This document shows, one piece after another, positions 8,682-16,455 of a stretch of 64,000 nt of DNA; positions within the stretch are counted from its first letter, which is position 1; every line of letters starts with the position of its first letter. Source of the DNA: VSJD01 sp964617825 (lineage in GTDB: Bacteria; Verrucomicrobiota; Kiritimatiellia; JAAZAB01); assembly GCA_964617825.1 (NCBI GenBank), contig CAZTWL010000023.1:3991-67990 (forward strand). Reading direction: 5' to 3'. Below the pieces are notes generated by a model, which saw only the letters and a list, made by a program, of their open reading frames with translations, ran no database searches and had not been told where the DNA came from. A program made the translations under genes and the position numbers.

Positions 8682-9074
8682 ATGAAAACAACAATCAAAT
8701 GCGGCAAGCATCTGGCGGAGCATGCGAACCTGGCCGGTTCCCGATTCCACGACGTGAACCTGGGCGGGGTGGAATTTGACGATGTAAATTTGAGCGGCGC
8801 CAGGTTCCACAACATTAACTTGAGCGATGTAGCCATTACGGCGGCGCAGATCGGCGGCGCCAGGTTCAAGCATATTGGGCCGCCGCCGGATAAGAACGGC
8901 AAACAGGAACGTCAGCGACCGGTCCTTTTCGAGGAGATGATGCTCTGTGACAGCACTTTCCTGAAAGTGGATATGTCGAACGTCTGCCTGCGTGAATGCG
9001 ACACGACCGGCATGACGATCGACGGCGTTTTGGTGGCCGACATGCTGGCGGCTTGGCGGCAAAGGCAGAAATAA
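8682..9074 (+). CDS. Pentapeptide-repeat-like small protein
   Basis: 130-residue protein with degenerate A(N/D)Lxx five-residue periodicity: HANLAGSRFHDVNLGGVEF, DDVNLSGARFHNINLSDV and a second block after a Pro/Lys-rich loop (LCDSTFLKVDMSNVCL). This gives a short right-handed quadrilateral beta helix, often a protein-interaction or DNA-mimic scaffold. The ATG at 8682 has AAGGA 6 bases upstream and is better than an in-frame ATG at 8613. No signal peptide or membrane segment. It follows the radical SAM gene and precedes the four-helix gene in the same direction. Function not recognised. Confidence 0.65.
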   Translation: MKTTIKCGKHLAEHANLAGSRFHDVNLGGVEFDDVNLSGARFHNINLSDVAITAAQIGGARFKHIGPPPDKNGKQERQRPVLFEEMMLCDSTFLKVDMSNVCLRECDTTGMTIDGVLVADMLAAWRQRQK

Positions 9075-9122
9075 CGGCGCACCAGATTCCGGCCCATACC
9101 AGTTTGCCTCGTAGGAGAACGC

Positions 9123-9845
9123 ATGAGGAAGATCAGGCCCAGCGGAGGCTATCGCGACCTGCGCAGTTTCCAGATCGCAACCATTATTTACGATGCTACC
9201 TACTGGTTTTGCGAGCGTTTCCTGGAGCTGCGCTCGCGAATGAGCGATCAAATGGTATAGGCCGCGCGCAGTGGCCGGCAGAATATCGCCGAAGGTAGTC
9301 GCGCATCCGCCACCTCATCGCAGACCGAACTCCGGCTGGTCAACGTGGCGCGCTCCAGCCTGGAGGAACTCTTGCTCGACTACGAAGATTTCCTGCGGCA
9401 CCGCCACCTTCCCCTGTAGGCGCCGGAGGCTCCCGAAGCGCTGGAGGTCCGGAAGATGGGGCAAAATCATCCGTCGGATCAGCCCGATCCGGCCAATCTC
9501 TCTGACGAACAGCGCTACGCGCTCTATGCCAAATGGCTCGATCATGCGGAACCCGCCACGCGTGCGAATGCCTTGTTGTGCCTTATCAACCAGACCAATT
9601 ATCTGCTCGACAAGCAGATCGTGGCGCTGGAAGCCAAATTTATCGAAGAGGGCGGGTACAGCGAACAACTGGCGGTGGCGCGACTGGCCGAGCGCAACCG
9701 AAAGAAAAACGCCGATCCCATTCCCGTTTGTCCGAAATGCGGCAAACCCATGGCCATGCGCACGGCTCAAAAAGGCAAACAAGCGGGCAAGCAATTCTGG
9801 GGCTGCACAGGCTACCCCGAGTGCAAAGGCCTTGTGGATATCTGA
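9123..9845 (+). pseudogene. Four-helix-bundle-suffix/zinc-ribbon protein with two in-frame TAG codons
   Basis: One continuous frame of 240 sense positions plus two amber codons, TAG at 9258-9260 (position 46) and at 9417-9419 (position 99), ending at TGA 9843-9845. Around the stops the protein reads as a member of the 'four helix bundle suffix' family: YRDLRSFQIATIIYDATYWF, then DQMV*AARSGRQNIAEGS, then SLEELLLDYEDFL, then a C-terminal topoisomerase-type zinc ribbon (CPKCGKPM with GCTGYPECKG). The first stop sits where relatives usually have Gln, the second where Trp or another residue is usual. A good ribosome site (TAGGAG) precedes the ATG. No frameshift occurs. Most simply a recent pseudogene; amber readthrough is the alternative. 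If not read through, an independent start at 9456 could give a 129-residue zinc-ribbon product. Confidence 0.75.
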
Positions 9846-9979
9846 AAATAATGCGCCTGATCCACGGGGTTCGGGGGCATGCAGATCACTATTTAAATTT
9901 ATAACGTTGATTATTTGCGCCGGATTAATAAAGTAGGGTTTGCGTGTTACGGGTGGAGTCTTCAACGGCAGGAGGCAGG

Positions 9980-10870
9980 ATGCAAAATATTCCCGTTCTT
10001 ACGGTGTGCGAGAAAACCATGGCACAGGCCTACGAAAAGGCGCTGGTTGCCTTATACGAACACGGGATTGCCTTCAGCACGCAATACGATAAGCCGGGCG
10101 ATCCTCCAAGCCTGGACTGCACCATGAACATGACCATCCTGGACCCGCTGGCCGACCCGATGATTCACAAGGCTTTTCCCGGCGGCATCGAGGATCTGCG
10201 CGAATATGTCATGGAAGTACAGGGCGCCAAGGATCATTGGGTCAAGAACTTGAACGATCCCACGGACACCCGTTGGGAATACACCTACCACGGCCGCCTG
10301 CAGAATTATGGCCAGTGGCGCGAAAAACGGGACGGCAAATCCATCTGGACCGGGCCCATGGCCGTGGACCAAATCGAGCGGGTCATTGCCAAACTGGCAG
10401 ACCAGCCCTTTACGCGCCAGGCGCAGATGATCACCTGGATGCCGAATATGGACCTGGATTGCTATGACCCTCCCTGCCTGCAGTCGATCTGGTACCGGAT
10501 TGTGGAGGATGAACAGGGTATCGGCTGGCTGAACTGCAATATCCGCTTCCGCAGCAACGATGCCTGGGGCGCCAATTTCATGAATATGTTCGGATTCTCT
10601 TTGTTCAACCGGGATATCATTGCCGCCGGGGTCTCCCAGCGCCGGAAAAAAGAGGTCCGGCTAGGGCGCATGAATTGGCAGGCCGATTCCTTCCACATCT
10701 ACGGCAAGGACGTTGCCGGCGCCCGCCAGCGGCTTTTCGATCGCCTGGCCACCACGAAATTCGAGGATCGTGTCTTTAATTTTTACGACCCGGATATCCA
10801 GGAGATTTACCAGGAGGCGGAAGCCGTGATCCGCGAAAAAATCAAAACCTATGATGCCGGGCATGGCTAG
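9980..10870 (+). CDS. Thymidylate synthase-family protein
   Basis: 296-residue enzyme of the thymidylate synthase/dCMP hydroxymethylase superfamily, which transfers a one-carbon unit to C5 of a pyrimidine nucleotide. The catalytic Cys166 lies in DPPCLQ. The phosphate/base-binding strand reads RFRSNDAWGANFMNM, where the Asn corresponding to E. coli Asn177 is kept, favouring a uracil over a cytosine base. The N-terminal half (LDCTMNMTILDPLADPMIHK) is unlike ThyA of E. coli and closer to divergent archaeal-type forms. The ATG at 9980 has AGGAGG 4 bases upstream. Ends on TAG. The NagB-like gene follows after 97 bases. A dCMP deaminase at 23.4 kb could supply dUMP. Whether this is the main cellular dTMP source is unknown. 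Confidence 0.72.
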   Translation: MQNIPVLTVCEKTMAQAYEKALVALYEHGIAFSTQYDKPGDPPSLDCTMNMTILDPLADPMIHKAFPGGIEDLREYVMEVQGAKDHWVKNLNDPTDTRWEYTYHGRLQNYGQWREKRDGKSIWTGPMAVDQIERVIAKLADQPFTRQAQMITWMPNMDLDCYDPPCLQSIWYRIVEDEQGIGWLNCNIRFRSNDAWGANFMNMFGFSLFNRDIIAAGVSQRRKKEVRLGRMNWQADSFHIYGKDVAGARQRLFDRLATTKFEDRVFNFYDPDIQEIYQEAEAVIREKIKTYDAGHG

Positions 10871-10967
10871 GTTTAAGTCATGTGTCACGGCGAATATCCG
10901 GCCGGGTGCGAACCAATTTTTTTTCGAATAGCTCGTTAACAACCAACAAATCCAAGGAGACCTGCAA

Positions 10968-11897
10968 ATGGCCAGAGCATTGAGCAAAATATCGGCAGAC
11001 TGGTGGGATTACACGACCCTTGACGAGGGCCTGTTGCGCGATGCGGCGAAACTGACGGAAAAGGACATCCTCCAGCTGGCCCGGCCGGGATTCAAGATCG
11101 CGTTTTACGAGACTTTGGAGGAATTCTACGCGGCCGAAGCCATGGAATACATTACGGCCTGGCGTCAGTCCACGGCCAATAATCCCGCCGGGATCTGCGG
11201 ACCGATCGGGCCCACCGAGCAACTCCCGATCGTGGCCCGGATGGTCAACGATCTCAACCTGAATCTGAAGGAAGCCGTGTTCTGGGGCATGGATGAATGG
11301 TTTGTCGACGGCAAGGAAATGCCGGTGAGCAACCCGCTCTCATTCAAGCGCGCGGATATGGAATTGTGTTTTAACCGCATCCGCAAGGAACTGCGGCCCC
11401 GTCCGGAAAACCTGCATTTCCCCTCCCGGGATGTCAAGGCCTACAGCGCGACTTATAACCAGGCCCGGTGCCTGGTTATGCAGGGCGGCCAGGGCGAAGT
11501 GAAGCACTGGGCTTTCAACGACCCTCCCAAGCGCGCCGGTAAATACAAGGCGCATCCGCCCACTCCGGCGGAATTCCGCAAGCTTGGCACGCGGATGGTT
11601 GATCTGCATCCCATGACGATCATCCAAAACGCACGCACTTCCGGCGGCGGACAGGTTTTCCTGGTGCCGCGGCAGGCGCTGACCGTCGGCCCGCTGGAAA
11701 CTTGGAAAGCGGACAAAGTATCGATCTGGCATCCGGGTCATCATGACAACAAGTTCGGCATCCGCCTGACTGCGCTGATGATTTCCAAGCGCTTGCCGGA
11801 TTCGGCCGTGACCATGTCGCTCCTGGCGGACCACCCGAACGTCCAGTTCAATTTCTATCGCCCGGCGATCGGATCCTGTTCGACGGAAATGCACTGA
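10968..11897 (+). CDS. Glucosamine-6-phosphate isomerase-like protein, divergent active site
   Basis: 309-residue member of the NagB/RpiA/SugP-like fold. Recognisable blocks: CGPIGPTEQLPIVARMVND in the place of the phosphate loop, FWGMDEW for the FxMDEY motif with its Asp, and VMQGGQGEVKHWAFNDP for the usual GGIGxDGHIAFNEP. In this last block the His is kept, but the catalytic Asp is replaced by Val and the Glu after Asn by Asp, so the classical deaminase relay is altered. SSD: AAGGAG lies 9 bases before the ATG. Probably co-transcribed with the thymidylate synthase-like gene. It may be an isomerase or lactonase on another phosphosugar, or have lost activity. Confidence 0.7.
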   Translation: MARALSKISADWWDYTTLDEGLLRDAAKLTEKDILQLARPGFKIAFYETLEEFYAAEAMEYITAWRQSTANNPAGICGPIGPTEQLPIVARMVNDLNLNLKEAVFWGMDEWFVDGKEMPVSNPLSFKRADMELCFNRIRKELRPRPENLHFPSRDVKAYSATYNQARCLVMQGGQGEVKHWAFNDPPKRAGKYKAHPPTPAEFRKLGTRMVDLHPMTIIQNARTSGGGQVFLVPRQALTVGPLETWKADKVSIWHPGHHDNKFGIRLTALMISKRLPDSAVTMSLLADHPNVQFNFYRPAIGSCSTEMH

Positions 11898-12008
11898 GCA
11901 AGTCGGCAACGACGGAAGGCAGAAGGCAAATAGTGCGGCGGTGGTTCGCCGTTCGACGAGAACGGCAACACCGGACATCGGACAACTGAGGGGCAAAGCC
12001 ACCAAGTT

Positions 12009-12045
12009 GGTGCGTGGCCTGCAGAAACGCTGCAGGCCACGCACC
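12009..12045. terminator. Perfect 16-bp hairpin between convergent genes
   Basis: GGTGCGTGGCCTGCAG at 12009-12024 pairs perfectly with 12030-12045 around a 5-base loop (AAACG). It sits between the NagB-like gene ending at 11897 and the AraC gene ending at 12118 on the other strand, so it could stop transcription from both sides. No T-run follows on either strand, so a Rho-independent mechanism is not certain; a protein-binding palindrome is possible. Confidence 0.5.
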
Positions 12046-12117
12046 CTCATCGGGCGTATAATTTCCAATTAAAGAAAAACAGTGTGCTGGTTTGATGTAA
12101 AATTATGGCGAACTGCA

Positions 12118-12963
12118 TTAGCGGCGGAATTGGCGCTGATAGGCGCTTGGGGAAAGTCCGGTGTGTTTCTTGAAAAAACGTGACATGTAAAATTCCGAGC
12201 CAAAATTTAATTCGTAAGCAGTTTCTTTGACATTCATTCGCGGATTGAGCAGCCGTGTTGTGATTTTTTTGAGGAGGTCGTCCCGAATAAATTCCTTTGG
12301 GGGCTTGCCAATATCCCGGCGGAAGTTCCGCGAAAATACATTTTGCCTTTGTCCTGCCATCTTTGCCAATGCCGCAACTGTCAGATCGGCATCGCCCTGT
12401 TCGCGCACATAACGGAAAATCGGCTCGTATTTCCGGATGACGGGAAGCAGCCGCTCCAGCCCTTTCGGCCAGCATGATGCGCAAAAGCGCATGACTTCCG
12501 CTTTTAGTTCGCAAATCGCCTTCAGTTCATCCTTCTCCTCGTTTAATAGCGACTGAAAGAAGGCAACCATTTTCGGGGCATGTCGCATTTCACAATGCGT
12601 GACGCCGGAAAAGACATCGATACCGTGAAAGAAAGTCAGGTTGAAATGCAGCGAGATGACGGTTCTTTCGGAAGATTCCTCAAATTTCATTTTCAGCCCG
12701 CAAGGAATGAAGTAAACATGGTTTGCCTTGATGGGCAGACGCTGGTTTTCCTCCAGGTTTTCATAATAGTCGTGGCCTTTGTCGTTGTTTTTAAGGACCA
12801 GCACCATAATGTTGCATGGCCACGTGGCAATGCTGTGATAGCCACAACAATCGGTGGAGATGTTGCTGAAGCTCAAATCAAGGAAAGGATTAAGCTGGCG
12901 TAGCAAGGGCTTGTTTTCGTTAGGCATAAAAGTGCATGCTTTCGTAACAATGGTGCATTCCAA
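12118..12963 (-). CDS. AraC-family transcriptional regulator of the glycyl radical enzyme
   Basis: 281-residue regulator. The N-terminal sensor (ANHVYFIPCGLKMKFEE, SLHFNLTFFHGIDV) has the cupin-like layout. The C-terminal DNA-binding domain, about 180-281, has two helix-turn-helix units (LTVAALAKMAGQRQNVFSRN, VKETAYELNFGSEFYMSRFF) and ends HTGLSPSAYQRQFRR. The ATG at 12963 is supported by GGAGAG at a good distance; a later ATG at 12927 is possible. The gene is visibly richer in A+T than most neighbours. It diverges from the glycyl radical enzyme gene across about 158 bases, and no other gene shares that gap, so it is the likely dedicated regulator of that enzyme. Confidence 0.85.
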   Translation of the reverse strand: MECTIVTKACTFMPNENKPLLRQLNPFLDLSFSNISTDCCGYHSIATWPCNIMVLVLKNNDKGHDYYENLEENQRLPIKANHVYFIPCGLKMKFEESSERTVISLHFNLTFFHGIDVFSGVTHCEMRHAPKMVAFFQSLLNEEKDELKAICELKAEVMRFCASCWPKGLERLLPVIRKYEPIFRYVREQGDADLTVAALAKMAGQRQNVFSRNFRRDIGKPPKEFIRDDLLKKITTRLLNPRMNVKETAYELNFGSEFYMSRFFKKHTGLSPSAYQRQFRR

Positions 12964-13121
12964 TTCTCTCCGGAAAATAATATAAATATTTTCAAGCCTT
13001 GCACAATCTCAAAGCCGCGATTTTTTGTTGATGAAATTGATTCGTCAAATGGAAGTTGCCTTGCGTTGGTTGAATCCTTATCAAGTCCCGGATATAGAAG
13101 CAATCTTTTGAGGTCATGATA

Positions 13122-15848
13122 ATGAGCATTGCAAAGTTGCGCGATGAATTGAGGGCTTTTTATTCCAAAGAAGAGGCAAAAAGTGAGGTCAAGTTCCCGG
13201 CCGATCCGGGAAATGAGGCGCTGGGCAAAGGCTGGGCTTCCAACTCCTTTGATGACTCGCGCTGGAAAACTATGAGCCTGCCGGACGCTTGGACTTCCAA
13301 GGGTCTGCTGTTTAGCGGCGTTTTCTGGTTCCGCAAGATGGTCGATATCCCGGACGAGTGGGCGGGCAAGGATATGGCTCTAAACCTCGGTGCCATTGAT
13401 AAAACCGACATCACCTATTTCAATGGCGAGCAGGTCGGTGCTACCGGCAAAGACTTTGACAAAAGCGTTTGTGATAAGCCGCGCCGCTATATCGTCCCGG
13501 GCCGCTTGGTGAAGGCCGGACGCAATGTGGTCGCCGTCCGCGCCTATTCCTTCGCCAATGTCGGAGGTTTGACCGGGCCGGCGAATAAGATGTTCTTTGC
13601 GCCAGCCGGCGACCCAACGAGCAAGCCGCTTCCCCTGGCTGGCGACTGGAAATACGCTGTCGAACACGATTTCGGTTGTGTCAAACAATCCGGGCCTTTC
13701 TTTGATGTTATGGACGGGTATGACAAGGCGCATCCAGGGCTCAATGTCTTTCAATTGAAATCGATGCAATATGGGGTCATCGCGGAGAACTTCCGTCCGC
13801 AGGTGTTTAGGGAGTCGCCTTTCTATTTCGAGGTGGGAGTGAATGGAGGATGGGAGCAGCAGCGCAATCCCGGCCAATGGCTTCTTATGCGTAATTATCA
13901 TCTTTTTCGCGATTTCAATCCTAGGGAATATGACGTTTTCATAGAAAGACAGCGGCAGAGATACTGTCTTTGCGGTCCCTATGTAGACTTGGGTCATAAT
14001 TGTCCGTCATTCTCGAATGTCTTGAAGTATGGTTTGAGCGGTCTATACGCGCAAGCGGAAGCTACATTGAAGCAGTGCCAAACCAAGGAGGAGACCGCTT
14101 TTATCGAATGCGCGATGAAGGGGCTGCTTGCCGCGAAAAGAGTCGCGAAAAGTTTTGCGGAAACTGCGGAAAGCATGCTGAAATGCGTCGACGACGAAGC
14201 CTCTCGCCGTTTCCTTGAGATGATTGCGAAAACCGCACGCGAAGTCCCTTGGCGCAAGCCGGCAACCTTCTACGAGGGGCTGAATACGCTGTGGTTTCTG
14301 CGCGAAGTCAGCGGCCTGCTCGAAGGACTGGCGGCAAATTCGCTGGGCCGCCCGGACGCAATGCTTGCCGAACTCTACCGGGGGGATATCGAATCCGGGC
14401 GTCTAACCAAGGCGGATGCGTACGATCTAATTTGCCGCTTCCTGCTCCCTGGCGACTGCCATTACGACAAAGACAAACAAGTGGTGGGCTATGGCGGCAT
14501 AGCCGGCCATGAACTGGAAATAACATTGACGCTGGGTGGCTGCGATGAACAGGGCAACGAAGTCTTCAACGACATCACCCGGATGTTCCTGAAAGCCTAT
14601 CGCGAACTCAAATTGATCTATCCCAAGCCGCACTGCCGGTTCAGTAAAAACTCGAGTTCCGAATACCTCGAAATCATAAACGCGGATATTATCGCAGGAC
14701 GCAGTGTGTACAGTCTCCTGAACGACGATTGCATAATCCCAGCATTGCTCAAAGCCGGGAAAACGATCGAGGACGCGCGCCGCTATCTTTGCACGGGCTG
14801 CTGGGATCTCGTGGTCGAGAGCTCCGAGGACATGGCCACCGTCAACTACTTCAGCCTGCCGCGCATTCTGGAAGCGTCCATTCATGACAACCCGGAAGAA
14901 AAGCTCAAGGCCCGACTTACGCTTGAGAAACTCGATGGCGCCGGAACCTTTGAAGAGGTCTATCGTAGAATGTTCGGCAACATCATTAAGCTTGCCCGCG
15001 AGATGTGCGAACAGGAGGGGCGTAATGGCGTGGTATGGGCTGAAATCAACCCGTCCCCGTTCTTTTCCGCCTGCATGTCGGACTGCCTGAAGAAACGCAA
15101 GGACTTCACCGCCGGAGGCGGGAGGTACAATCCGCGCACGCTTTCTATGGTCGGTTTTGCGAACATCGTCGATGCATTGCTGGCAATCCGCAAGCTATGC
15201 TTCGAGTTAAAACGTCATTCGCTGGCGGAACTTCTGGTTGCGGTCAGAAACAATTGGCAGGGACAGGAAGCCCTGCGCGCCGAGGTGTTGACGGCTCCGC
15301 ATTTCGGCGACAATCAACCTGAATCCAATGCGCTGGCCCAACGGCTTCATGAAGACATTTATGCGAATACACGCGATCTCAAGAACGAACGCGGCGGCTC
15401 CTTTGATCTTGCCTATTGGGTGTATCGCGAGTTCCGTTTCTGGGGAGAAAAGATGAAAGCCACGCCTGATGGTCGCCGCGATGGTGATTATCTGTCACAG
15501 AGTCTTAATCCTTCGCGTTTTCATCGCATTGACCAGGTCACCTCGGCAATAAACAGCGTGGCGGCACTTGACCTCGTAAAATGCTCCGGTGACTCCGTTG
15601 TGAACATTCTCCTTCCTGTAAATGGAGCTGATGTCAAAGTGCTCGATCAGTTCGAACGGACGTGCGCGACACTGAAGCTGCAATTGCTCCAACTTAACTG
15701 TGTCAACAAGGATGAGCTGCTAGATGCCCGTGTCCATCCGGAAAAACATCAAGACCTGATTGTCCGTATCTGCGGGTTTTCGGCTAAATTCGTCGCTTTG
15801 TCTCCCGAATGGCAGGAAGAGTTCATCGGCAGGAACATTTATGAATAA
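13122..15848 (+). CDS. Glycyl radical enzyme fused to an N-terminal sugar-binding (sialate esterase/GH2-type) domain
   Basis: 908-residue protein, anaerobic radical chemistry predicted. Residues about 30-165 match the galactose-binding jelly roll found in sialate O-acetylesterases and GH2 enzymes: SFDDSRWKTMSLPDAW, GVFWFRKMVDIP, NLGAIDKTDITYFNGEQVG, RRYIVPGRLVKAGRNVVAVR, then PLPLAGDWKY. The rest is a pyruvate formate-lyase-like barrel: GHNCPSFSNVLKYGLSGL, ANSLGRPDAML, LTLGGCDEQGNEVFN, TPDGRR. The thiyl Cys is Cys560 (TGCWDL) and the radical Gly is Gly885 in VRICGFSAKF near the C-terminus. Dehydratases of this family have CxE; here it is CxD. The start at 13122 has GAGG 8 bases upstream; an ATG at 13116 is too close. 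A weak promoter TTGAAT (13070) -17- TATAGA (13093) fits. No radical SAM activase lies beside it, so activation must come from elsewhere. Substrate unknown, possibly a sugar or sugar-derived diol. Confidence 0.85.
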   Translation: MSIAKLRDELRAFYSKEEAKSEVKFPADPGNEALGKGWASNSFDDSRWKTMSLPDAWTSKGLLFSGVFWFRKMVDIPDEWAGKDMALNLGAIDKTDITYFNGEQVGATGKDFDKSVCDKPRRYIVPGRLVKAGRNVVAVRAYSFANVGGLTGPANKMFFAPAGDPTSKPLPLAGDWKYAVEHDFGCVKQSGPFFDVMDGYDKAHPGLNVFQLKSMQYGVIAENFRPQVFRESPFYFEVGVNGGWEQQRNPGQWLLMRNYHLFRDFNPREYDVFIERQRQRYCLCGPYVDLGHNCPSFSNVLKYGLSGLYAQAEATLKQCQTKEETAFIECAMKGLLAAKRVAKSFAETAESMLKCVDDEASRRFLEMIAKTAREVPWRKPATFYEGLNTLWFLREVSGLLEGLAANSLGRPDAMLAELYRGDIESGRLTKADAYDLICRFLLPGDCHYDKDKQVVGYGGIAGHELEITLTLGGCDEQGNEVFNDITRMFLKAYRELKLIYPKPHCRFSKNSSSEYLEIINADIIAGRSVYSLLNDDCIIPALLKAGKTIEDARRYLCTGCWDLVVESSEDMATVNYFSLPRILEASIHDNPEEKLKARLTLEKLDGAGTFEEVYRRMFGNIIKLAREMCEQEGRNGVVWAEINPSPFFSACMSDCLKKRKDFTAGGGRYNPRTLSMVGFANIVDALLAIRKLCFELKRHSLAELLVAVRNNWQGQEALRAEVLTAPHFGDNQPESNALAQRLHEDIYANTRDLKNERGGSFDLAYWVYREFRFWGEKMKATPDGRRDGDYLSQSLNPSRFHRIDQVTSAINSVAALDLVKCSGDSVVNILLPVNGADVKVLDQFERTCATLKLQLLQLNCVNKDELLDARVHPEKHQDLIVRICGFSAKFVALSPEWQEEFIGRNIYE

Positions 15849-15949
15849 TGATCCTGGATAAAAATTGTATGTGGCCTTGCTTTTTAAAGTGCCTTGGCGT
15901 AGGTGGAAACGAAGGGCCCTGAGGATGGAAACCCGCGCTGTATCCGCTG

Positions 15950-16282
15950 CTACTTAAGCGCATTGGCCGCGAAGACAAAAACCCGGCCGGGTTCGGCCAG
16001 CTTGCCGGCTTGGAACCGGACGCCTTCTTCCGCGAGCAGCTCGAGTTTGCGGCGCAGTGCGGGGCCCGTGCGCCGGCCCATGAAACCGCCCGGTGTCAGG
16101 TCCGAGGCAATCACGCGGTGGCAGGGAACTTGCGGGGCATAAGGATTGCGTTTCAAGGCCTGGCCCACGGCGCGGCAGGAGCGACAGCCCAGCCACGCGG
16201 CCAGCTGTTTATAAGTTGTTACCTGCCCGCGCGGTATCAGGCGCAACGCGGCATAAACCCGTTCCTGGAATGGCGTTGGCAT
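15950..16282 (-). CDS. ogt: Methylated-DNA-protein cysteine methyltransferase (short form)
   Basis: DNA repair protein that removes alkyl groups from O6-alkylguanine in a suicide reaction. 110 residues from the ATG at 16282, so only the C-terminal alkyltransferase domain is present, without the N-terminal domain of Ada or Ogt. The active-site motif PCHRV keeps the acceptor Cys, which separates it from alkyltransferase-like proteins with Trp. Also seen: FQERVYAALRLIPRGQVTTY, the helix-turn-helix region (YKQLAAWLGCRSCRAVGQAL) and GGFMGRRTGPALRRKLELL. A longer reading to 16405 is possible but its extra residues match nothing. Lies downstream of the glycyl radical enzyme on the opposite strand. 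Confidence 0.85.
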   Translation of the reverse strand: MPTPFQERVYAALRLIPRGQVTTYKQLAAWLGCRSCRAVGQALKRNPYAPQVPCHRVIASDLTPGGFMGRRTGPALRRKLELLAEEGVRFQAGKLAEPGRVFVFAANALK

Positions 16283-16455
16283 ACTCTTAAGCTTACACCC
16301 GATGATGGGTGTGTTGTCAAAATCAAATATTGATCCGTTGAAGCGGCAAAGCCAAAACTGGTCGGCAATGTTTCCGGAACAATGCGCAGGGCATAAGCCG
16401 GGCACTCGATCCCCGCAAGCTTGACATCGCGATCAGCCTTTGACACATTCCGCGC

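Noticed and set aside
9123..9845. Genome-wide reassignment of TAG to an amino acid
   Set aside because: TAG ends the GH29 gene (3128), the radical SAM gene (8609) and the thymidylate synthase-like gene (10870) in the expected places, so it is a normal stop. Local readthrough remains open.
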